Shown piece after piece: positions 54,472 through 64,000 of a DNA stretch of 64,000 nucleotides; the first letter of the stretch is position 1, and each line of letters begins with the position of its first letter. The translations under genes were made by a program, and so were the position numbers. Origin of the DNA: Cordia subcordata (taxonomy: Eukaryota > Streptophyta > Magnoliopsida > Boraginales > Cordiaceae). The DNA lies in NCBI GenBank assembly GCA_028554755.1, contig JAPTOF010000016.1, positions 4,191,001 through 4,255,000 of the forward strand, written 5' to 3'. Below the pieces are notes generated by a model. The model saw nothing but the letters and a program-made list of their open reading frames with translations. It did not search any database and was not told the origin of the DNA.

Positions 54472-55848
54472 TGATAAGTTCTAAATAAATGTTTAATTTG
54501 TATGTTAGATGCACTTGATTTTGGAATAGAATGCTTCTTAATCGATGTTTTTAATGTAATTTTGCATAATTGTGCTTAGGAAAAGGAGCTGGATGCATTA
54601 CATGTAGATATAGAAGCTTTTTGTACGTGTTTGTAGCGGTCAAAGTTGACTCCATCACGTAAAAAAATGCCATTAAATTACTACGCGGGTTTGACCTGGT
54701 TGACCAAGATGGAAGATATTTTTCTGGGCTTTTGGAAGAGAATAGATTAAACATTAGCAGACTTTTTATTTTGTTGGAACTTATATTTTAGGCTTTTACC
54801 TTTTTATTTTTTTTGAGCCAGGTTTCCTTATCCAACAAGGAAAATAGGTTAGGGTTTTTCTTATATAAATATCTCCTATTTACACTTTGAGGGGTAGACC
54901 GCTTTTAGTAGACAGCTTTTAGCAGACAACAGTAAATTTTCTCTTTATTCTTTGGACGAAATTCATGGACAAGCTGTTCTAATTTTCTTTTCTAGCTGAG
55001 GATTAATCAAGATTTCAGTTCATCAATTCCGTGAGATCTAATTGTTTTATCCCTTTCATGTTATTTTGATATTTGCATATTTACTATTTCAAGAATTAAT
55101 ATTGTTCTGTGATTGTTTAATTTTGTGCACAGTTATTCAATTGCATGACAATAGGTAGCCAATTAGATTAATTTAATTAATCTAAAATTAGTGGTAACCA
55201 GGTTTCTTATGTAATTACGCAATTTAAATGATCAATTACCGCGAGAGTATTGACTTTTAGAATCAGGTCTTTCTAGATTTTTATTGCTGCCATTAGATAG
55301 ATCATGCGGGCATCTCCAGGGATTAGAACGTCTAATAGGTAAGGCGATAGCGGGAAAAATCGTAGGGGATTTAAACCGTTATCAACTCTGTAAGGAAAGA
55401 TGAGGGTAATAGGCCGACCCAATAACCATAACTGATTTATCGAAATAGTTGAAAATATTTTTGCATCTAGGATCGGATTTGTTGACCGAAATTGCGATTG
55501 TTTCTCAGGCTAGATTTAATTCTCGTTGAATTCTTGTTTTTCCAGCCTTGTGTTAATTTAGAATTGCGTATTTTAGTCATTTTATTTTTTTATTTACATT
55601 TTTATTTTTCTGCCCAGCTGCGTGCCCACGCAGCGTGACCAGTGGTCTAGACAGCATTATTCATTTTAGTGTTTAGCATTTAATTTCCCCCCTTTTGATT
55701 GCAATTTAATTGAGTAATTTACTTGGTATAATTAATATAAAATATTCCCGCAATCTCCATGGATTCGACCATTTTCTCACTGCGTATACAAATTAAAGTT
55801 GTAAGGTAAAAAATAAAAAATTATTTTTGGTGATTTCGATGCCCATCA
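54472..55848 (+). mobile_element. Athila-family solo LTR
   Basis: The ends TGATAAGTTCTAAATAA and GATGCCCATCA match the reverse complement of the Athila LTRs at 13935 and 24924. At 1377 bp it is full length. It is flanked by a perfect 5-bp duplication CTGTA (54467-54471 and 55849-55853). There is no internal region, so it is a recombination product. Confidence 0.92.
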
Positions 55849-55853
55849 CTGTA

Positions 55854-56408
55854 TGTAAAACCTTTTTTGGTAGGATCTCTAATAAGTAGCTGTTCATTAC
55901 TGAGTGTGGATGCGTTGTAAGGACCAGGTTCACCAATCTTTTTTATTGGGGGCTTGATTGACTACTTTTTTTTTTTTTTTTTTTTGAAGGAATAAAAATT
56001 TTGGCCTTTTGCCTTTGGGGAAAAAAAAAAAAAGAAAATGTAAGTTATTGATATATAAAGTAGTGGTAAAATGTTCTTCTTAGCTAAAACACATGAAAAT
56101 ACTTTACTTTTCTCATTTTTTTTCAATAATTAAATATATTTTTTTATTGATTTATTTTTCAAACCATAAATTAGAAAATAAATTAGAAAAATATTTGCAA
56201 ACAAAATTATTCGGTATCCGTAGCATTTTTGTCTAATTTCATTTTTTCTTGAAAACAAAAAAGATTTTAAACTAAAACAAAAGGTAAAAGAATCAAGATT
56301 CATCCTGCTAAAAACCTTTTAAACAGGAAATTAAAAGTTCTACGATAATTAACTTTCTCAAACATATAGACTTTGGCCACATTTTCAAGTCTTTTTGCGA
56401 ATTAATCT
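55854..56408. other. AT-rich intergenic stretch
   Basis: No gene or element recognised. There is a 20-odd T tract at about 55964-55985 and an A tract near 56020-56036. Confidence 0.6.
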
Positions 56409-56416
56409 CTTACAGA

Positions 56417-57099
56417 TAGGGCTGAACACATTTCGGTTATTAACCGAAAATCAAACCGGAACTGAACCGAAGTAATAATTCAGTTCGGTTATTCGGCTAT
56501 TCAGTTTGGTTTTGGTTAGCAAAATTTTTAATATTTCGGTGTTTGGTTTCGGTTATTGTTTTAGAATTTCGGTTATTAACCGAAATAACCAAATTATAAA
56601 ACTATCTTGTACGTATTAGTGTTTTATGTTTACAAACTAGACTTAGCCTTTAATTATATGTATAACCCCTGAAAAAATAATAACACTTCTAAGAATAATC
56701 TCCAAATCTTTAAGTAAATAAAGTTTGAAATTTGAATAAACGAAGTCTGGCAAGAACTAAGATAAGGAATTTTAAAAAGCAAAAAATCTTCTAAATCAGT
56801 TTCAAGCAAGCAACAGTAGTAACAAGTTTCACATTTTAAGTTTGTTTTTGTGAGTTTTTTACTTTTTCCATTTTTTGTGTATTTATTTTTTTACTTAATA
56901 TTTGTGTTTAATTTTGAAAGTCTATAATTTGATTATTTTCATGTATTTTTTAATTTTTTTTATAATTCGTTTATTCTGGTTATTAACTGGAACCGAACCG
57001 AAAAAATTCAGTTCCAAAATTTTGGTTATTCACCTTATTCGGTTCGGTTTCAGTCACTAGATTTTTCAAAATTCGATTAAAACCGAATACTTAGCCCTA
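56417..57099. mobile_element. Small hAT-like non-autonomous element with perfect TSD
   Basis: 683 bp, starting TAGGGCTGAACACATTTCGG and ending CCGAATACTTAGCCCTA. It is flanked by the perfect 8-bp duplication CTTACAGA (56409-56416 and 57100-57107). Both ends are packed with GGTTATT, AACCGAA and CGGTT motifs, including two perfect palindromes with arms TTTCGGTTA and TAACCGAAA (56431-56449 and 56567-56585). It encodes no transposase. It is unrelated in sequence to copies a-d. Confidence 0.88.
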
Positions 57100-57107
57100 C
57101 TTACAGA

Positions 57108-57840
57108 TCTTTATAAATTCTACACGTGCATAGCGCACTTGCAGAAACTCAAAGGAAAACTAAAAAAGAAAAAAATTGGCTTAAGAGGATTTGAAAGAGA
57201 GAAAATAGAATACAATTTACTTTTCTGATAGCTTATTTAACTCATTTTTATTATTTTTTATAAGAAAATAACTTATATTGTTATCTTAGATGATAAGGTT
57301 GCATCGATCAGTAGCTTATCTAATAAATTTAAATATTAAAATATATCACATAATATTTGAGTTAATTATTTCATTAAATCTAGTAAAACTAATATCTCAA
57401 AAGCGAAATTATGCAATAACACGTAAATTCTTGGGCATGTTCTTGGGGCTAAGAATATACTCGCGTCCTTTTTGGTATTATTATTGTGGTTATATATGAG
57501 ATCTCCATTTTGAATTTAAAAGAGTTAGATGAGAAGACAAATGTAATTTCTTTTCGGGTTTATTCCTCTAATAATCTATTTACAATCAACTTTATCGCAT
57601 TGTAATCCATTGACTTTCAAAATGAATTCTTTAGCCCCTGGACTTTGATAAGTGGGACGTCATTAGTCCTTGAAGCATTTTTCATTACATCTTTAATGCC
57701 AAACGCATGTGATACAAACCACTATACCAGTAGCACTGTTCGATACCACACTGATGTTAAAAATGTAACCTGTTAGTGCAGCCACAAGAAGCTTGTCCAT
57801 TTTGAAGAGCTGCACCGTGTGGAACTATTTTAAGGCCTTA
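57108..57840. other. Intergenic stretch without recognised features
   Basis: AT-rich; no ORF with recognisable content. Text around 57590-57670 (TTTAGCCCCTGGACTTTGATAA) resembles the widespread repeat text in the P450 3' flanks (TTTAGCCCCTGAACTATTGA). Confidence 0.55.
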
Positions 57841-57843
57841 TTA

Positions 57844-58076
57844 GGGCCTGTTTGGATTGGATTTTTTTTAAAGAAAAAATATATATATATTTTTTAAAAA
57901 AGTTATATTAAATTTGCAATAACTATTTGATTTGGCTTATAAAAAAGCTAAAACTATTAAAAAAGCTCAAATGCAACTTTTGTTAGAAGCTAGAATTTTC
58001 AACTTCTCAAAAAAAGCTACTTTTTAAAAGTTATTTTAAAAAAATGCTTTTCAAAAAAGCCAATCCAAACGAGCCC
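57844..58076. mobile_element. Tourist-like (PIF/Harbinger) MITE
   Basis: A 233-bp element with ends GGGCCTGTTTGGATTGG and CCAATCCAAACGAGCCC, inverted repeats with one mismatch in the first 17 bp. TTA flanks both sides (57841-57843 and 58077-58079), the 3-bp duplication typical of this group. The centre is A/T-rich and noncoding. Confidence 0.8.
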
Positions 58077-58079
58077 TTA

Positions 58080-58850
58080 TTTTAGCTAGGATAACATATT
58101 TCAAAAATTTTAAGTAATATGAAGGGCTGCAAGCAATGCTTACACATCTCAAAGTTTTTGAAAGAAAAATTTGTATTGTATTGAGATTTTTTTATTAAAA
58201 AGAAATGATTCTATATATAAAAGATAAAGCAAAGCAATTTTTCACATATGAAAATCACTTATTGGATCTAATCGAATAAGACTACCAATTAAATCGTTTT
58301 CATGTTGTAAAACATACTTTGAAAACATAGACGAGACATATTACACAACTTAATTAGGAAATAAATGTAGGATCACATAACTACAACATAATGTGACAAT
58401 TTCCTATAGGATTTTTTTTTCCCCGGTTATTCCATAAAAAGCACATAAAAGTTTCCGACTAGTTCACTTAATACTGATTAGTCTTGAGATAGAATCTCAT
58501 GCTATTTTACATAATTATCTATTGGAATTTCAAGCTATTTCACAAGATATTAGGTACCAGCCTAAACCCTTTTTTTTTCTCCCCGAAACAAGCTCATTGC
58601 AAAACTATCATAAAATGATCCATCGAAGTTACGTTCTCAAATTTTAGAGGCATTGTCAGCACAATGGAAACCAAATAAAAATATCTGAATGATAATAAAA
58701 TCTGGTTTCTCCAACCAAAAAAGAAAACCTAAAGGGAGAAATTACGAATAGATCAAGTGGTCGAGACTACTTTTAATTTTCTCAAAAGCGAGGTCCTCAG
58801 TTAAAAGTCCATGCAAGAAGGGAGTTGGGCTGGGAGGAGGGGGGGTGGGT
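58080..58850. other. Intergenic stretch without recognised features
   Basis: AT-rich sequence with no supported ORF or repeat structure. It leads into a copia relic on the - strand; the run of G and A at 58835-58880 is simple sequence. Confidence 0.55.
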
Positions 58851-60069
58851 TCATAAAAAACAGAAAAAAAAAAAAACAAAATTGGAAACAAGAAACCAAA
58901 AGGGACTTCCATGAGCATAGTAGATCATATGGCCATCAAGAACATAGAGACTATCCGTCGAAAATCCTCTCAAGAGCAATTGGGACTTATTTACTTTAAG
59001 GACTCCATTCTTGCAATGAAACCTACATATGTGAGAATAAGACTGCCCATGAGAAATCCAGTTCTTCTTTAGCTTAGCGACATGCCAACACTCGAAAGCT
59101 CTAATAGTGTCATCAAACGTCTTAATCTTCATGATGTCGGTCTCAGCCACCTCCAACATGAGGTCATTCCAAAGATAGATTTTCCCACTCTTTCTAGAAT
59201 AAATAGAAAACCAATTTCTCCTAGGACACATATGAAACGTAGCACCAGAATCAAGAATCTACTAGTCTTGCCATTATCCTGCGGTGACAGACAAGACACC
59301 TCCAGTGTCATCAAAACTCTCAGCTTTCGCATCGTCCACCACATTTTCTGACTTTTGCTTATTTCTCTTCAAGCAATGGTGCTCAAGGTAACCTTGTTCC
59401 CCGTACTCAAAAAACATATCTTTAGCTCTTGGTTTTGACTTCCACAAAGATCTCCCTTTCTTGTGTTTCACTGCTCTACTCACTAATTCCTCTACTCGAA
59501 CCTCCACTCTATTTCTCTGGAAGTGTATCTTTAAATCCTTGGACTTCAATGCTAAACAAACATCATCCAAGCTAATCTTGTCATGTCTATACAACAAAGT
59601 GCCTACGAAATTATCATATGAGGGCGGTAGATAACATATCAAAACAAGGGCAAGATGTTCCGAATCAATCATCACTCCTATGTTCTTCAACTCCATCACA
59701 ATGGAATTAAACTCGTCAAAGTGTTCTTTCACGGGCGTACTCTACTTCAACATGAGGGTATACAATCTCTTCTTGAGATAAAGGTGATTCGTCAGTAATT
59801 TAGACGCATAGAGATCCATCAGAGCCTTCCAGGTCTCGACTGTTGTCTCCTTATTCGCAATCTCCGTCAATACATCATTAGAAATACTCATGCATACTAT
59901 ACTTACAGCTCTTTCCTCTAATTCCTCCTTTTCCTCCGATTTCAATTCCTTCTTGATCTTCTCTTCAAGCACTTTCCAAAGTCCTTACATGACTATGAAA
60001 GTTTCATACACTAAAATTGCCCTTACCGCCAAATTTCTCAATCTCAAACTTCGTTGAAGTCGAACTCAT
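58851..60069 (-). pseudogene. Ty1/copia gag and protease remnant
   Basis: From 60069 the - strand reads MSSTSTKFEIEKFGGKGNFS, the usual gag start, then breaks. Open stretches follow at 59972-59742 (VETWKALMDLYASKLLTNHL) and 59732-59274 (UBN2/gag type: LPPSYDNFVGTLLY). The zinc knuckle is decayed: MFFEYGEQGYLEHHC, where F and Y replace two cysteines. Just after a stop, ILDSGATFHMCPRRNWF (near 59245-59195) is the aspartic protease site. The GAG-pre-integrase-like region ends near 58900. No integrase or reverse transcriptase follows, so the 3' part of the element is missing. Confidence 0.85.
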
Positions 60070-60560
60070 TTTCATCTCTTCCAAAACACATACCTCTGAA
60101 AAAAATTTGGTCAAACCCTTGGATGCCCCTCTGGTCAACTCCGGTTAACTTGGTCAAAAGTCAAATCCGTGACCAAAGTTGACGATATCCCAAAATGTGT
60201 ACTTCATAGTAGAATTTTGCAAAACAAAGTGCAAAAACAAACTCAGCACGTCGAAAAACGTTGGGTTAGGTTCAGTCAAACTTGGTCAACCATCAACTGT
60301 CAAAGTCAAAGTTTTGTCAACTTTGGTAAAACGTGGTCAAACCTATCACAGCAGCTTCCATGCGCACGTTACACTATATTTGGCTTCTTTGTTCACGTTT
60401 TTCGTGCTCTCACACATCCAAATTTTTGCGACAATTACACGAACCAAATTCAAAATAATTTCCCGTGTGTTTTTCACGCACACCCATGATGACGATGCCC
60501 AACCCACAACCAAGTTCTTGATATAAACAAGACGAAATAAACGAGAAATTCAAGACACAC
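60070..60560. other. Noncoding leader region with a dense GTCAA/W-box cluster
   Basis: The 490 bp upstream of the copia gag (in its orientation) have no supported gene. Between 60109 and 60340 GTCAA occurs ten times and its complement TTGAC once. TTGAC is the W-box core bound by WRKY factors. It may be the leader or LTR of the copia relic; no LTR border or PBS was found. Confidence 0.5.
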
Positions 60561-61947
60561 TGATGAGGGTCAAAACCACCAAAAATAAAATACCAATTCT
60601 TACTTTGCGAATTTAATTTGTGCACGCATTGAGAAAAGGGTTGAATCCACGAGGATTGGGAGATTAAATTATGTTAATTATGCCAAGTAGATTAATCAAC
60701 TAAATTGCAATTAAGAAGGAAGGAATTAAATGCGAAAAAGTAAAATTAACAAAACTGTCCAGACCACTGGTCCGCTATGCGTGGGCACACAACTCAGCTA
60801 GAAAATAAAAAACATAAATAAAAATAAAAAAGACTAAAACACGCAATCGTAAGTTTACACAAAATTAGAGAAACAGGAAATCAATGAAAATTAAATCTAG
60901 CCTAAGGTATAATCGCAATTCCAGTCAACAAATCCAATCCTAGATATAAAAATACTTCCAATTAATTTGATAAATCAGTTATAGTTATTGGCACGGCCTA
61001 ATAACCTCATATTTCTTTACAATGTTAATAACGATTTAAATCCCCTACGATTTGTCCCCGTTATTGCCTTACCTATTTGACATTCTGACCACCGAAGATG
61101 CCCGCAGAGTCTATCTAACAGCAGCAATAAAATCTAGAAAGACCTGATTCTAAAAGTTAACACTCTCGCGATAATTGATCATTTAGATTACGTAATTACA
61201 CAGGAGAGCTGGTTACTACTATTCTTAGATTAATTAAATTAATCTAATTGGCTACCTATTTTCATGTAGTTGAATAATCGATCCCTAATTAAACAATCAC
61301 AGAATAATATTAATTCTTAAAACAGCAAATATGCAAATATCAAAATAGCATAAAAGGAATAAAATAATTAGATCTCACGGAATTGAAGAACCAAAATCTT
61401 GATTAACCCTTGGTTAGAAAGAAATTCAGAACTCCATCGTCATGAAAGTGGCGTCTATGAAGATGAAAATATCTTGCTAGAAAATTATGAATAAAGTCTA
61501 AATCCCCCTATGAATCGTACGTAGGAAAATATACAAGAAAAAATTCTAACTGGAGTCCTTCTCGAATAAGGAAACTCTTTAAAGTTAAGGAAAATAAAAA
61601 ATTTAAAATGCTTAATAAAAGTTTTCTAGAATTAATCTCCTTCCTTTCCAAACTATGGCAAGTCTTCCATGTAATTCTTTTCCAAAAGTGCTGCAAAAAT
61701 ATCTTCAGTCTTGGTCAAAACTTGGTTAATCCGGCATAGAAATTGCATGGTATTTTCCAAGGTAGTAGAATCAATTTTATTAGCTACAAACATGTCCAAA
61801 AAGCCTTTGAATCCATACATAATGCATCCAACTCCTTTTCCCAAGCATAAACATGTAAAAACGCATCGAAAACACCAATTAAAAAGCATTTTATTCGAGA
61901 ATTAAGCACAATTAACTATGAATTAAAAGTTTATTTAAAATTTATCA
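60561..61947 (-). repeat. 3' LTR of a second Athila element
   Basis: It starts TGATGAGGGTCAAAACC and ends AAATTTATCA, aligned over its length (1387 bp) with the LTRs of the first element but more divergent. It is followed on the right by AATTCCCCCACACTT, the polypurine tract on the - strand, so this is the 3' LTR of a - strand element whose body continues past 64000. The left 5-bp flank is CACAC; the matching right flank is outside the window. Confidence 0.88.
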
Positions 61948-64000
61948 AATTCCCCCACACTTAAACCATGCTTGCTCTTGAGCATGAAATCAGTTAAGAA
62001 CAGAGAATCCATATGCAGGATTGGCGACAAATGTTGTTTGCCAAGTTAAATGCTAGTGTTTCAAAACCAAGGAATAAAAATAACCATGAAGCATTGCAAT
62101 AGTCTTAGCATGAAACCCATGTTCTGCACTTTTCTTTAGAAAACCAAACCTCCAGTAGCTTGTTTCATAAAACACAAATTGCCAAACACAAGTAAAACAT
62201 GCAGCATCAAGACTTCATCTTATCAATTCATCTCAACAACTAGAGAATACAGCAATCAAGCATCCTTCAACTTATACCATTATTCAACACAAGAATACAT
62301 TCATTCTAGACTCAATTCTCAGCACAATCATTAATCCAAGGTAGCTCAAGCATACTGCACAAAAGAAACATCTCAAAGTACTTCCTAAATGCACAAACCA
62401 AGCTACTTTCTTTCTTTATTAGTCAAGTTGTGCTTCGGCCTTTCAACACAAAAAAGCTTCAGACTCTAAAAACTTTTGCAGCAATTTAAACAACAAGACT
62501 TGACTCAACCAAATGTTTCCAAGAACCCAACCTTTTAGCAAAAGAATTCCCCACAAAAACAAATATTTTTCAGCAAGAAAGGATGGCCACAGGTAGTATT
62601 TCCCAAAAAGAATCTCATCAGAAATTTCTACCAAGCTTCAAAATAACTCAACCTTCTTACAAAGCAAACAGAAGCACACAAACCTTCAAGAGTCCTTCCA
62701 TCACAACTCAAAAAACAAAAAACTCGGGAAGAAAAACAAAGGTAAGCCAATTTTCAGCAAGACAAAATAATTACCACCACATGTATAAGTTACCCAGATA
62801 GCACCCAAACACTATGTAAATGAACCTCGCACTAGTTAAAGCACACACAAAAGATTAAAGCCAAGTATATGCCAATGCAAAGAAGAGAAATCAAAAGCAC
62901 TGCCTCGATTTGCAATTTTTCTCAAAAAAAAAAAAAAACAAGTTTATGCCTAAGCCCAACTGCCGGAAGGCCGAATCACTTCAACTGCTTTTTTTCACTT
63001 TCATACATAACTTTCGTAATTTGCCTAGAATGTCACTCAACCTTTTTACGTGATGACAAACATTTGTGATGAATGCCCCCAGTTACTCAGTTGGACACAA
63101 CTCTAGGCGGCTTTTAGCTCTACTCGTGGTCTCCCTTTTCTTTCTTTTCCTTTTTTTTTTTTTTAAGACCACTGGAGTAAGAAGGCGCTTATTTGATTTA
63201 CTTTTTTTTGTGCCTTTTTTTTAAATTTGAACTTTCAGCACTTTTGCATGAGTGACCTCAACGACATATAACTTTCCTAGGCACCCACTTTTTCACAGCT
63301 TTACCACAAAAAAATAAATCAAGACAAGTACCCATCAAACTCAAACTAAGCATTGACTTTCAATTTAAGCGCATGCATATTTTTAAGCTCAAGTTAAGAT
63401 TAAGCAAGGCTCAAGCATGGCGTGTTCAAGTAACTATCCAGGAACTAAATAATATGGGGATGGATTTACCGCATGTACTAACTTATCCTTGCAACCAAAA
63501 CAAGTTTATCGAGTATAGGGATTAGATTTTTCCCAAGAGAAGTGCCAGATTTACAAAGGAGAAAGTTGAGTAAAAAGAGAAAAAATGATTTGATAAAGAG
63601 CTTTTAAAACTTACTAGTTTGACTCTTGGAAACTCAAAGAAATATGAAACCAAAAACATTAAAGGACTCTAAAAAAAATATTTTTACAAAACACTTAACC
63701 AAAAAGATTTTTTTTTTTTGTCATTTTTTCTGGTTTTCCTTTTTTTTTTGGTCTTTTTCCATTCATGAAGACACAAGAAGACTCAAGCAATACTAAATAA
63801 AATGCATATATTCACAAGATTCAATATATCGCATTAACAACATATTTAAACATCAAAAATAAAATCCCATGTACTCAAAACTCAAATAAAGGACTAAAAC
63901 GAAGCATTCCTCCCCCACATTTATCACACACATTGTCCTCAATGTGTAAAGAAAAGAAAACAACAAAATAAAAGAAAGATAAAACAAAGGTAAGGAAAAG
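61948..64000 (-). mobile_element. Second Athila element, 3' untranslated internal region (partial)
   Basis: It parallels 15305-17100 of the first element: PPT at 61948-61962, the hairpin-like CATGCTTG...GAGCATG near 61967-61986, A/T tracts, and the internal module TCCTCCCCCACATTTATCAC with stem ACACATTG and CAATGTGT near 63911-63949. Short ORFs here are noise. The env-position ORF and pol would lie to the right of the window. Confidence 0.82.

Overview
This 64 kb window is nuclear DNA from a flowering plant, most likely a eudicot. The evidence is an AT-rich background, plant-type cytochrome P450 genes with one phase-0 intron, Athila-lineage Ty3/gypsy elements primed by a plant tRNA-Asp, plant LINE and Ty1/copia relics, a Mutator-like element (MULE) carrying a plant mobile domain gene, and hAT and Tourist-like elements. 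I see no prokaryotic features, tRNA or rRNA genes, or CRISPR arrays.

The host genes form a decayed tandem array of cytochrome P450s of the CYP76 type, all on the + strand. Copy 1 (10489-13050) has a frameshift and several changes at conserved residues. Copy 2 (31749-34321) is the only intact reading frame (494 aa, two exons). Copy 3 (49827-52353) is a multiply broken pseudogene. Copy 4 (about 53713-53853) is only the last 46 codons of exon 2. The duplicated unit is larger than the gene: a LINE 3' tail, a non-autonomous hAT-like element, about 1.3 kb of upstream sequence, the gene and its 3' flank. In front of copy 2 the LINE+hAT part lies inverted.

Layout: 1-3530 is a Ty1/copia relic. 3541-5734 is LINE relic. 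5735-13934 is unit 1, with a 2.5 kb solo LTR placed between the TATA box and the ATG. 13935-26297 is an Athila element on the - strand, with both LTRs, PBS, PPT, gag, protease, RT-RNase H-integrase and an env-position ORF. 26298-28435 is the rest of the unit 1 3' flank. 28575-30311 is the inverted hAT+LINE block. 30372-38872 is unit 2, with an Athila-family solo LTR at 35891-37365. About 38890-46330 is a MULE with a PMD/MAIN-like gene (+) and a MULE transposase (-) in convergent orientation, both broken. 46343-52640 is unit 3. 52645-54187 is the truncated unit 4. 54472-55848 is another Athila-family solo LTR. 56417-57099 is a small hAT element with a perfect 8-bp target duplication. 57844-58076 is a Tourist-like MITE. 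58851-60069 is a Ty1/copia gag-protease relic (-). 60561-64000 is the 3' LTR and 3' internal region of a second Athila element that runs off the window.

Only the copy 2 P450 looks able to make a host protein. It would be an ER-anchored monooxygenase, by family often acting on monoterpenoid or other small lipophilic substrates; its substrate cannot be read from sequence. Because paralogous units supply empty sites, several insertions (solo LTR at 7947, Athila at 13935, solo LTR at 35891) can be defined to the base with their target duplications. The most unusual structural signal is a family of 21-bp palindromes in the MULE ends, in which two perfect copies differ by matching changes on both arms.
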